Assembly: GCA_903822115.1 (NCBI GenBank)
Contig: CAIJNU010000126.1
Coordinates: forward strand, 1 to 22,090
From: an uncultured Candidatus Peregrinibacteria bacterium
GTDB taxonomy: Bacteria > Patescibacteriota > Gracilibacteria > Peribacterales > Peribacteraceae
DNA: 22,090 bases
Direction: 5' to 3'
This document shows positions 15,464 to 21,169 of this stretch, piece after piece (within the stretch, counting starts at the first letter, position 1; the number at the start of each line of letters is the position of its first letter). Under the pieces are notes generated by a model that was not told the DNA's origin, did not search any database, and was given only the letters and a program-made list of their open reading frames with translations. The position numbers and the translations under genes were made by a program.

Positions 15464-16321
15464 ATGAAGTCCACGCCCGCTTCTCTTCGCAGGAAAACCG
15501 CGCCGTCCCGCATGGTAATCGGCACGAAATCTGGCGCGAAATTCCAAGTTTTGCAGATTGATGGCGCGCGGCCATCTCTTGAAATCGACGTGGCAAAGCA
15601 GGCACGAAGTTTTCTCTACTTGCGCATCGCAAGCACCAAGCCTCTGGATCACACTCTGACGATCCGTCTCGCGGCGCAGTCGCATCTCTCGCTCGTGATC
15701 CTCTCGGAAGCATCGAATAAATCACAGAAACTTTCGCAGCACATGCATATCGGTGCGAACGCATCGCTCGATCTCACCTGCGTCACGCTCGGGAGCGATG
15801 TCACGCATGATCTCGAGGCGCGCGCGGAGGGCGTGAACGCGGAAAGTGTTATCCGTTGGGTGGCCTACGCTCGCGACGGGGAAAAACAGGACCTCACGCT
15901 CGCATCTCGCTTCCTCGCAAAACGCACGCACGGCTCCGTGGCAATGCGCGGCGTCACGGAAGGACGGTCCACACTCGTATGTCGCGGCAAAGTGGAGGTG
16001 GGAAAGCGCGCATCACAGGCGGATGCAACGCTCTCACAACGCCTCCTCATGCTCGATCCCCATTCCTCCGCCGAGGCCATTCCGGCGCTCGAAGTTCGCA
16101 CCAACGACGTCCGTGCCAGCCACAGCGCCACGGTGACGAAGATCGACGAGAGCGACCTCTTCTATCTCACATCGCGAGGTCTGCCGCGCGCAGAGGCTCG
16201 CAAACTCTGCATCGACGGTTTCCTTGAGGAATTCCTCTCCGCCATTCCCGACCGCGAAATCCGCCGACACATCCTGAAAGCGCTGTTGGCGAAAAAGGAG
16301 GGAAGAAAGAGCCGTGCCTGA
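15464..16321 (+). CDS. sufD: Fe-S cluster assembly protein SufD
   Basis: SufD is the SufB paralog that pairs with it in the SufBC2D complex. At 285 residues this is a short form; many SufD proteins exceed 400, and the reduced N-terminus is the main difference. The C-terminal core is intact: the strand-rich central region (LYLRIASTKPLDHTLTIRLA), QRLLMLDPHSSAEAIPALEVRTNDVRASHSATV, then DESDLFYLTSRGLPRAEARKLCIDGFLEEFL. The histidine in the ASHSATV motif corresponds to the conserved SufD histidine near the SufB interface. It lies next to sufB and converges on the cysteine-rich gene with only 13 bp between their ends. Confidence 0.9.
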   Translation: MKSTPASLRRKTAPSRMVIGTKSGAKFQVLQIDGARPSLEIDVAKQARSFLYLRIASTKPLDHTLTIRLAAQSHLSLVILSEASNKSQKLSQHMHIGANASLDLTCVTLGSDVTHDLEARAEGVNAESVIRWVAYARDGEKQDLTLASRFLAKRTHGSVAMRGVTEGRSTLVCRGKVEVGKRASQADATLSQRLLMLDPHSSAEAIPALEVRTNDVRASHSATVTKIDESDLFYLTSRGLPRAEARKLCIDGFLEEFLSAIPDREIRRHILKALLAKKEGRKSRA

Positions 16322-16334
16322 CACCAGCTCAACC

Positions 16335-16907
16335 CTATCTGCTCGATGCCTGCACGGAGGCCGTTGCGCCTGTGGAGGTCACGTTCTCGCAGTGGCAGCA
16401 GCGTCCGCGGCAACCTTTCCTACCGCATGTCCCGTCGCATACCTTCTTGCCTCCGGGGCAGGATAATTCCGAGGAGTCACACTGCCGCGTGTTCTGGAAT
16501 CCGACTTTCGAGCATGTCTGCTCGCTCGGGCATGTCTGCCACTGTTCATCCGGCTTCGGCAGACAGCGGAAGCATGTGCCCGCGCAATCAGCGGTACCGC
16601 ATGCGCCGAGGAAGCGCGTATCCGATGCGCCGCCGCACGCAGCGTCGCGGTTCATGGCGCACGTCCCGTGTTCCATCTGCGAGCTGCAGAGGAATCCCGT
16701 CGGACACTTCGACGGAGCCTGCTCATGCGTCGCTATGGGTGAGATGTCCGTGAGCAATCCCTTGAGAAGCCCGCTCTCACTCGAGATGGTCGCAGCCAGC
16801 ACGACCGCCACGAGAATGAGAGCGATGAGGAGAGGAGTATCTCCGCGTTTCTTCGTCGCCTTCTTCGGCGCGCGCGCTTTCTTCTTCGAGGTTTTCTTGG
16901 TCGCCAT
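16335..16907 (-). CDS. Membrane-anchored cysteine-rich extracytoplasmic protein
   Basis: I do not recognise a named family. From ATG 16907 the product has 190 residues (an in-frame ATG at 16916 would add three). The N-terminus is extremely basic (ATKKTSKKKARAPKKATKK), followed by one hydrophobic segment (TPLLIALILVAVVLAATI), so the rest is predicted to be outside the membrane. The outer part of about 130 residues contains 18 cysteines in patterns such as GACGTADCAGTCFRC, CPSEQTCSKVG and CDGTCGRKGCRGRCCHC. An even number and close spacing suggest several disulfides, or metal sites. Two similar blocks (GTADCAGTCFRC and GRKGCRGRCCHC) suggest an internal repeat. Adhesion, inhibitor or binding roles are all open. 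Located between sufD and the his terminator. Confidence 0.75.
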   Translation of the reverse strand: MATKKTSKKKARAPKKATKKRGDTPLLIALILVAVVLAATISSESGLLKGLLTDISPIATHEQAPSKCPTGFLCSSQMEHGTCAMNRDAACGGASDTRFLGACGTADCAGTCFRCLPKPDEQWQTCPSEQTCSKVGFQNTRQCDSSELSCPGGKKVCDGTCGRKGCRGRCCHCENVTSTGATASVQASSR

Positions 16908-16949
16908 GCCTGTCATCCTACCGACTTGCGCGAAGCGAAAGCAACAGAC

Positions 16950-17008
16950 AAAAAGCCCGATCCCGGTGCTCGCTTTCCTGAGCGGAAAACAAGCGGTGGG
17001 ATCGGGCT
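16950..17008 (-). terminator. Intrinsic terminator of the hisI-hisG transcript
   Basis: Perfect 11-bp arms AGCCCGATCCC (16954-16964) and GGGATCGGGCT (16998-17008) enclose a 33-base loop that can itself fold. On the minus strand the hairpin is followed by TTTTTG. It begins 37 bases after the hisG stop codon, so it should end the his transcript and separate it from the cysteine-rich gene. Confidence 0.88.
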
Positions 17009-17045
17009 GACCGACGGAATTCTCGACGGCCGAATTCGTGATCGA

Positions 17046-17918
17046 TCACGCGAGGTGACCCGTAACGGGCAGGAGAGCGATCCCCGTAGCGCCGGCAGCC
17101 TTCAGGCTTCCGACGGTGTCAGGGAACTTTGAACGCGGCATGCAGATCGTCACTTCCACCCACCCCGGATCGCTCGTGGGATTGATCGTGGGGGCGGTAT
17201 CGCAGGGAAGCGACAATGTACTGATGTCGACGTTTGCCGGCAGATTGAATGTGACCATTGCAAACTGCGATGCACCGACAACTGCCTGCAGGGTGAGATT
17301 GAGGTTGTCCAGTGCTTGTCTATTCGCTGATGCAGCATCGCATGCTTCGGATTTTGCAAAGAGGCATGGCCTACTCTCGTATAGCCCTCCTTTCACAATC
17401 TCCAGCCCGCAAGCCTCGATACTCGCACCTGTCTCGGTAACGAGTAAAGCCATGTCCACAATCCCGTGCCTAACACACATTTCTTCCGAACCCTCAATTC
17501 TCACAATGGAGAATGGATTGGTGATGATGGTATTGTTCGGTGGAAATATTCTCCTAGCAAGGGACGGAAGCTCGCATCCGATGCGCACTTCTCCCCGCAA
17601 TGATTGCCAGCCGGGTCTCGCCGCCAAAACCCATTGGGTGGGTGTATCACCGACGCGAGAGAAGTTGAATTCTCCCAAGACACCCATATGGGTACATGAC
17701 GACGAGAAAAGAATGTCGCTCCCGGTTATACCGGCATCGAAATCTCCCTTGAAAACGAATTCCGGGACCATGCGACGATCGACTTGAACGAATTCGATCC
17801 CATTGGAAGTCCCGAGACTCCCCGTGCGGTCCGGCTCCTTTAATTGGTAGCCTCCCGCGCGCAGGAATTCGATGAGCCTGGGGCCCAGCGATCCATTACA
17901 TACTGCGACTTTTAACAT
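17046..17918 (-). CDS. hisG: ATP phosphoribosyltransferase HisG (long form)
   Basis: HisG joins ATP and PRPP, the first and controlling step of histidine synthesis. The 290-residue product starts at ATG 17918 (LKVAVCNGSLG), 49 bp after the hisI stop. The same frame remains open upstream through hisI, but that part is not HisG-like. Landmarks are DFDAGITGSDILF, the PRPP-binding region RIEGSEEMCVRHGIVDMALLV with TETGASIEACGLEIV, and a C-terminal domain (GWVEVTICMPRSKFPDTVGS plus LKAAGATGIALLPV). That last domain is the regulatory HisG_C module of long-form enzymes, the site of histidine feedback inhibition, and it means HisZ should not be needed. Together with hisI it gives only steps 1 and 3 of the pathway; the remaining his genes are not in the window. 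Confidence 0.93.
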   Translation of the reverse strand: MLKVAVCNGSLGPRLIEFLRAGGYQLKEPDRTGSLGTSNGIEFVQVDRRMVPEFVFKGDFDAGITGSDILFSSSCTHMGVLGEFNFSRVGDTPTQWVLAARPGWQSLRGEVRIGCELPSLARRIFPPNNTIITNPFSIVRIEGSEEMCVRHGIVDMALLVTETGASIEACGLEIVKGGLYESRPCLFAKSEACDAASANRQALDNLNLTLQAVVGASQFAMVTFNLPANVDISTLSLPCDTAPTINPTSDPGWVEVTICMPRSKFPDTVGSLKAAGATGIALLPVTGHLA

Positions 17919-17941
17919 TGCTTTGTTTCTTTCTTTGTTGC

Positions 17942-17955
17942 GGCGCTGTTGCGCC
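17942..17955 (-). other. Small hairpin between hisI and hisG
   Basis: GGCGC-AACA-GCGCC (minus strand) is a perfect 5-bp stem in the 49-base gap. There is no U-run, so it is not a terminator; it may affect RNA stability or reinitiation at hisG, which lacks an SD site. Confidence 0.45.
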
Positions 17956-17967
17956 TTGGTTATTGAT

Positions 17968-18384
17968 TTACAGACACAGACGTTCACAGACATCGACATC
18001 CTTGATCTCCAGCGCATTCTCGCCTCCGGCGAACTTCGGAGCGGGCATGATCTGCTGCGCTCCCAGGCTGCGACGGAAGAAGCAACTCTTCGCTTTCGTG
18101 TGACAAGCTCCGTCGCCGCACTGCTCGATGAGCAGCACGATGGCGTCGCCGTCACAATCGATGAGGATATCGCGGACGATTTGGACATCGCCACTGGTTT
18201 CCCCCTTCTTCCACCGTTCCTTTTTGGAAGTGGAGAAGTACACGACTTCGCCGGAAGAGAGGGTTTCTCTCCATCCGGCTTCATCCATGAATGCCACCAT
18301 GAGAACCTGCCTCGTGGTGACATCCTGCGCCACGACGGTGATGAGACCGTCGCGTTTCTCGAAGTTTGGCCAGTACACATTCAT
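17968..18384 (-). CDS. hisI: Phosphoribosyl-AMP cyclohydrolase HisI
   Basis: HisI opens the adenine ring of phosphoribosyl-AMP, step 3 of histidine synthesis. The 138-residue product is the stand-alone cyclohydrolase, not fused to HisE. LMVAFMDEAGWRETLSSGEVVYFSTSKKERWKKGETSG (28-65) is the substrate-binding region. IDCDGDA (75-81) gives the Mg ligands D76, D78 and D80 and the zinc ligand C77. C94 and C101, seven residues apart, are the other zinc ligands. The ATG at 18384 is preceded by AGGAGA with 6-base spacing, the only strong SD-like site in the window, and by a 200-base structured leader. hisG follows on the same transcript. Confidence 0.95.
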   Translation of the reverse strand: MNVYWPNFEKRDGLITVVAQDVTTRQVLMVAFMDEAGWRETLSSGEVVYFSTSKKERWKKGETSGDVQIVRDILIDCDGDAIVLLIEQCGDGACHTKAKSCFFRRSLGAQQIMPAPKFAGGENALEIKDVDVCERLCL

Positions 18385-18390
18385 AATTAT

Positions 18391-18396
18391 TCTCCT
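18391..18396 (-). promoter_or_regulatory. SD-like site of hisI
   Basis: AGGAGA pairs fully with the UCUCCU found at the 3' end of this genome's 16S rRNA (21979-21986 region). Spacing to the ATG is 6 bases. It contrasts with the lack of SD sites at other genes and suits a gene translated from a long leader. Confidence 0.75.
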
Positions 18397-18460
18397 GCCT
18401 TTGCTGTCAAAGACCGATCACGCGTGCCCAACCTTGGGCGTTTTGCGTCTGCGGATAACC

Positions 18461-18545
18461 GCAAACAACCCCTTCACGCGAAGAGGGGACGGAATCGGTT
18501 AAAATTTTCACAGCACATCCGACGACGTCCTCTCCTCGCGGAGAG
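18461..18545 (-). promoter_or_regulatory. Candidate his attenuator (alternative hairpins)
   Basis: All on the minus strand. Hairpin 1:2 is CTCTCC-GCGA-GGAGAG (18545-18530), a perfect 6-bp stem with a GNRA loop. Segment 2 (GAGGAGAGGACG, 18537-18526) can instead pair with segment 3 (CGTCCCCTCTTC, 18491-18480) over 12 positions with one A-C mismatch and one G-U pair. Segment 3 also forms hairpin 3:4, CCCC-tc-TTC GCGT GAAGGGG (18488-18469), followed by UUGUUU, a plausible terminator. The three histidine codons (18561-18553) lie just before segment 1, so a stalled ribosome would cover CTCTCC and free segment 2. Further hairpins lie at 18450-18463 and 18426-18439, enclosed by ACCGAT (18499-18494) and ATCGGT (18418-18413). 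Confidence 0.65.
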
Positions 18546-18588
18546 CTGCGGCGTGATGGTGCCGATTAAGTACGAAAAAGAATTCCAC
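18508..18588 (-). CDS. hisL: Putative his leader peptide with three consecutive histidines
   Basis: A 26-residue frame starts with GTG at 18588 and ends at TGA 18510-18508. The translation begins MEFFFVLNRHHHAAAL; the histidine codons are CAC CAT CAC at 18561-18553. The GTG begins 7 bases after a predicted -10, so the peptide would be translated from the very end of a leaderless transcript; no SD site is present and no ATG is available in frame before an upstream TAA. Leader peptides of his operons in other bacteria act only through ribosome stalling when charged His-tRNA is short. Position directly upstream of hisI and the alternative hairpins support that role here. The peptide sequence itself is not similar enough to E. 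coli HisL to prove homology. Confidence 0.6.
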   Translation of the reverse strand: MEFFFVLNRHHHAAALREERTSSDVL

Positions 18589-18595
18589 CGGCAGA

Positions 18596-18623
18596 AGTGT
18601 AGCCGGCCGAGTGTATTAGTCAA
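18596..18623 (-). promoter_or_regulatory. Promoter of the his leader and hisI-hisG
   Basis: On the minus strand TTGACT (18623-18618) is followed by a 16-base spacer and TACACT (18601-18596). A second TACACT lies at 18615-18610, separated from the first by CGGCCGGC. Transcription would start near 18589, at the GTG of the leader peptide. Confidence 0.65.
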
Positions 18624-18670
18624 GTAAAACACTCCCTTGTTTTGCAAATCGCTGATGCACACGGGATTTC

Positions 18671-18850
18671 CTAGAACATTCCCCCTTCATCTTGCGTCTT
18701 TCCCGAGAGATTCCCGTTCAACTTTTGATTCGATTTCTCCCACGAGAACACGATGGCGATCGTAACGAATGCAAGAAGGAGTGCAAGGATGATGCGCAGC
18801 GCGTATTCCACTCTCGTTGGCGGGGCCTGCGTATTGGGCGGAGGGGCCAT
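18671..18850 (-). CDS. Small single-pass membrane protein (59 residues)
   Basis: From ATG 18850 to TAG 18673-18671 the translation is a proline-rich start (MAPPPNTQAPPTR), an amphipathic turn (VEYALR), one hydrophobic segment (IILALLLAFVTIAIVFSW, about 20-37) and a polar tail with KSNQKLNG and KTQDEGGMF. The clean topology suggests a real gene: polar, about 18 hydrophobic residues, polar. I know no family for it. It points the same way as hisL-hisI but ends about 50 bases before their promoter, so it is probably a separate unit. A different minus-strand frame over the same bases lacks such a pattern. Confidence 0.6.
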   Translation of the reverse strand: MAPPPNTQAPPTRVEYALRIILALLLAFVTIAIVFSWEKSNQKLNGNLSGKTQDEGGMF

Positions 18851-18900
18851 ACATCCACTCTATCATCGACTCCCCAGCTGGCAATGAGGAACTCTTCGAC

Positions 18901-18929
18901 TTGAGCTCCCCATTCCCGCCCCCTACACT
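18901..18929 (+). promoter_or_regulatory. Promoter of the iron permease family gene
   Basis: TTGAGC (18901-18906), a 17-base spacer and TACACT (18924-18929). The -10 is the same word as at the his promoter and ends 6 bases before the ATG at 18936, which predicts a leaderless mRNA. Confidence 0.55.
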
Positions 18930-18935
18930 CCTTCC

Positions 18936-19352
18936 ATGCGCATACATCGAAGGACCGTCTTCATGCGTTTCGCGAAGTGGGCATCGCACATCATGGGTCA
19001 TCCCCTGGCCTTCTTCGCAGCCGTGCTCTTCGTCTTGGTGTGGTTCCTCTCGGGTCCATTCTTCGGCTACAGCGACAGCTGGCAGCTCATCATCAATACC
19101 GGGACGAACATCATCGCGCTCCTCATGGTCTTCCTGATCCAGAACACGCAGAACCGCGACAGCCAGGCGATGCAGCTCAAGCTCGACGAGCTCATCCGCT
19201 CACATGAAACCGCACACAACGCGCTCCTCGATCTCGAGAGTCTCACCGACACGGAGCTCGAGAAAATGATCGAGCGGTACCAGCATCTCGCCGAGGAAGC
19301 ACGGAAGGCGCTACGAAAGGGCGTGCAGGATTACGGAACGCCGGAGGTGTGA
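18936..19352 (+). CDS. Low-affinity iron permease family membrane protein
   Basis: The 138-residue product matches the small bacterial Fe_entry/low-affinity iron permease family. It has a helix HPLAFFAAVLFVLVWFLSG, then PFFGYSDSWQLIINTGTNIIALLMVFLIQNTQNRD, whose WQL-INTGT and LIQNTQNRD motifs are diagnostic. LKLDELI follows, then a helical cytoplasmic tail. Two transmembrane segments are visible. The name comes from a yeast iron transporter; iron transport by the bacterial members is not well established. ATG 18936 fits a leaderless start from the promoter above; ATG 18963, nine residues later, has AAGGA at 18948-18952 and is the alternative. It faces away from the his genes. Confidence 0.87.
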   Translation: MRIHRRTVFMRFAKWASHIMGHPLAFFAAVLFVLVWFLSGPFFGYSDSWQLIINTGTNIIALLMVFLIQNTQNRDSQAMQLKLDELIRSHETAHNALLDLESLTDTELEKMIERYQHLAEEARKALRKGVQDYGTPEV

Positions 19353-19377
19353 TCTGAAATGGGGATACCTGACAGCC

Positions 19378-19668
19378 TTACTCGTGTTGAATGTCCGCTA
19401 TCCCGCGATTTGCCAACGTCTTTCGACAAGCATCACAGAAGGCGATTCTCAGGTGCTGCATGATATTCGGCATGCTGGGATGATCTTGGTTGTGGCTATG
19501 CAAAATGCGCCCAAACGCGGCTTGATCGGTTCTGAAAGTATCCAAGACCACGCTCGTGTCGGGCGCAATGGTCGCGACTTTGACCGATTTTTCGCCACCG
19601 TTACGAGCGATGTATCTGCACACGAAGTGACAATCATGTTTGCAATTTGTGGTTTCCGTGCGAGGCAT
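19378..19668 (-). CDS. Unknown small protein with CDACRK motif, copy 1
   Basis: This 96-residue protein is paralogous to the next gene upstream. Shared positions are a cysteine pair in the N-terminal part (C9 and C13, with C17), a [CA]-x-Y-[IV]-A element, V-x-V-A-T-[IL]-A-P, L-x-T-F, and FCDACRK near the end (here HLRIAFCDACRKTLANRGI). The C-x2-C of CDAC with the N-terminal cysteines and nearby histidines could form a zinc site. No membrane segment or signal peptide is seen. Third gene of a minus-strand group, 25 bp after copy 2; its ATG follows a CCCTCTTCTCCCC tract. No function can be given. Confidence 0.65.
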   Translation of the reverse strand: MPRTETTNCKHDCHFVCRYIARNGGEKSVKVATIAPDTSVVLDTFRTDQAAFGRILHSHNQDHPSMPNIMQHLRIAFCDACRKTLANRGIADIQHE

Positions 19669-19693
19669 GGGGAGAAGAGGGATGTGGATGAAA

Positions 19694-19984
19694 TTATTCT
19701 GTCAGCCGAATATTCGAGGCTCCATCCGCTGCCACTGCCTTTCTACAAGCGTCACAGACACCTCTCCTGATTGCAGACATGAAATTTGCACATATCGACA
19801 CTGGTTCTGCAGCGTGGTTCGCCAATACCTGTGCATGAATATCCGCGCTGCGAACAAAAGTCTGTAAAAGAATCTCGGGGGTCGGAGCGAGAGTCGCGAC
19901 ATTCACCGTTTCGGCATCCGGCTGCTTATCGGCGACGTAAGCGCACAAGCGCTGAGGACTGAACGGACAAACGTCAGAGACCAT
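19694..19984 (-). CDS. Unknown small protein with CDACRK motif, copy 2
   Basis: From ATG 19984 the product has 96 residues, the same length as copy 1. It reads VCPFSPQRLCAYVADK, VNVATLAPTPEILLQTF and GVCDACRKAVAADG in the same order as copy 1, at clearly lower than half identity, so the duplication is old. A TTG at 20041 in the same frame overlaps the stop of the upstream gene (TTGA) and would add 19 residues that copy 1 lacks; I prefer 19984. The region before the start holds two copies of CCACTCTTA 14 bases apart, a decayed version of the heptamer arrays elsewhere. Confidence 0.65.
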   Translation of the reverse strand: MVSDVCPFSPQRLCAYVADKQPDAETVNVATLAPTPEILLQTFVRSADIHAQVLANHAAEPVSICANFMSAIRRGVCDACRKAVAADGASNIRLTE

Positions 19985-20037
19985 AAGATAAGAGTGGGGG
20001 ATTAAGAGTGGAGATCCTAGCGTTCGCCGATGGCGTG

Positions 20038-20412
20038 TCAAGGAATGTTATCAGCAGAAGCCTGCAATGCCGCAGCTGCCTCGCGGAGTGTGGCGGCAAG
20101 GGTTTGCGCATTCTTTTTTTGCATGGCTGCAAAAGCTGCTTTCTGTTCAGGGACTCCTGTCTCGGGGCCATCTGGACTAAAAGCTTCAAGCATAGGAACG
20201 ACAACGTCCAAGACATTCCGTCGGAATACTTCCCTCATATTCCCAAGCGATCCGGCCCTCAGCGCTTCCAGCCTTCCCTCGTTCGCACAGAATACGGATG
20301 TGATAATGCTCTGACCGCTAAACATTGTCTCAACCGCAATTGCCAATTCTGTCTCCTCTGGAATTGTGGGGTCTGGTTGGACCAGCTCGGGGAGTGTTGC
20401 AGTACTGGTCAT
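20038..20412 (-). CDS. Unknown small helical protein
   Basis: From ATG 20412 (after CACCTCTTCT) the product has 124 residues. An acidic, proline-containing start (LPELVQPDPTIPEETE) leads into helices ELAIAVETMF, GRLEALRAGSLGNMREVF and VLDVVVPMLEAF, then an alanine-rich C-terminal helix (FAAMQKKNAQTLAATLREAA) likely to form a coiled coil. A TTG 20 codons upstream is a less likely start. I recognise no family. It appears to head a three-gene minus-strand unit with the two CDACRK genes. A faint resemblance of its ELA.. stretch to the protein at 21170-21556 is too weak to claim relationship. Confidence 0.58.
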   Translation of the reverse strand: MTSTATLPELVQPDPTIPEETELAIAVETMFSGQSIITSVFCANEGRLEALRAGSLGNMREVFRRNVLDVVVPMLEAFSPDGPETGVPEQKAAFAAMQKKNAQTLAATLREAAAALQASADNIP

Positions 20413-20434
20413 AGAAGAGGTGAAATGGTAAGAA

Positions 20435-20462
20435 AGCCTACCGCGCGCGTGTGCGGTGTCAA
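20435..20462 (-). promoter_or_regulatory. Possible promoter of the three-gene small-protein unit
   Basis: On the minus strand TTGACA (20462-20457), a 16-base GC-rich spacer and TAGGCT (20440-20435). The -35 is perfect, the -10 weak. Confidence 0.4.
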
Positions 20463-20540
20463 TGGATGGCAAAATCCTTTGAGAAAGGGCGAAGGAATGG
20501 CTCCTGCCGGCCCTAGCAACGGAGTAGGATGCGACTTTCT

Positions 20541-20974
20541 ATGCGCTCCTACTTCATCTATATGCTCCGCTGCGCTGACGATTCGTACTACGTCGGCGTG
20601 ACGAATGATCTGGAGAAACGCGTCGGGGAGCACCAGGAAGGATGCCCGGCTTCGTCTGTCCCTGCCTGCCGGCAGGAAGGGACTACGCCGTGGCATCCGG
20701 CTTTACCTGTGTTATTCACGGCGAAGTTCGGTGGAGCGAAGCGAAACCGAACGAAGCCGGATGGGATCCAAAGGCATACACGCATCATCGTCGCCCGGTG
20801 CAGCTCGTGTACGCCGCCGAGTTCTCGGAGATCACGGATGCGATTGCATGGGAGAAGCAAGTGAAGGGATGGGGGCGGAAGAAGAAGGAGGTGCTGATAC
20901 GACGTGAGTATGAGAAATTACCAGAGCTTGCACAGTGCAAGAACCAAACACATTTTAAATATTTCCAACAATAA
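20541..20974 (+). pseudogene. GIY-YIG endonuclease-like gene split by an insertion
   Basis: Members of this family are single-domain proteins of about 80-100 residues with a GIY-YIG nuclease fold. The first part is clear from ATG 20541: YFIYMLRCADDSYYVGVTNDLEKRVGEHQEG (written here as motif YFIYML...YYVGVT...EH). The second part is equally clear but in another frame from about 20770: KAYTHHRRPVQLVYAAEF, then AIAWEKQVKGWGRKKKEVLI to the TAA at 20972-20974. Between them lies a palindromic element (20646-20760) absent from normal members, whose length shifts the frame. The first frame continues into unrelated sequence. The gene is therefore probably dead, although each half is otherwise undamaged, suggesting a recent event. 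A sequencing or assembly error is the alternative. Confidence 0.78.
20646..20760. mobile_element. Nested palindromic insertion element in the GIY-YIG gene
   Basis: The ends are a perfect 10-bp inverted repeat, CCGGCTTCGT (20646-20655) and ACGAAGCCGG (20751-20760). Inside are the palindrome CCTGCCGGCAGG (20665-20676) and a hairpin with arms GTTCGGT and ACCGAAC (about 20726-20751) around GGAGCGAAGCG, a word shared with the repeats at 12061 and 21681. It has no coding capacity and resembles a non-autonomous palindromic unit. GGAT lies just outside both ends (20640-20643 and 20759-20762 region) and could be a target duplication. Confidence 0.6.
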
Positions 20975-20987
20975 AGTCGGTGTCGAT

Positions 20988-21064
20988 GGTTCGACTCCGC
21001 TCACCATGACACCTGACTTCGCGTAACGCTGAGCTTAGTGTCACCCTGAGCGGAGTCGAAGGGT
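20988..21064. repeat. Inverted pair of dispersed repeats
   Basis: The left arm (20988-21012, core TTCGACTCCGCTCA) and right arm (21038-21064, GTGTCACCCTGAGCGGAGTC then GAAGGGT) are imperfect reverse complements and belong to the same family as the copy within tsaB. The rest of the gap 20975-21169 shows nothing I can name. Confidence 0.7.
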
Positions 21065-21169
21065 AGACACGGTAAAGGCCGCAAAGGCGAAAGCCGCTCG
21101 CACCTCACCATGAAACGCGGAGCATATTTTCTGGAATGGAACTTAATTATCGTGCTTCATGCATGCTGG

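Noticed and set aside
17919..18380. Open frame continuing upstream of hisG that could make a 444-residue fusion
   Set aside because: The upstream part is Ser/Arg-rich nonsense overlapping hisI, which is clearly coding in another frame; HisG begins naturally at 17918.
18413..18499. Known riboswitch class (for example T-box or ZTP) in the hisI leader
   Set aside because: The multi-hairpin shape is suggestive, but the T-box sequence and the ZTP core motifs are not present; attenuation by leader peptide explains more of the sequence.
20981..21005. tRNA-like T-arm (GGTTCGACTCC)
   Set aside because: No acceptor stem, D-arm or anticodon arm can be found upstream; the word belongs to the inverted dispersed repeat at 20988-21064.
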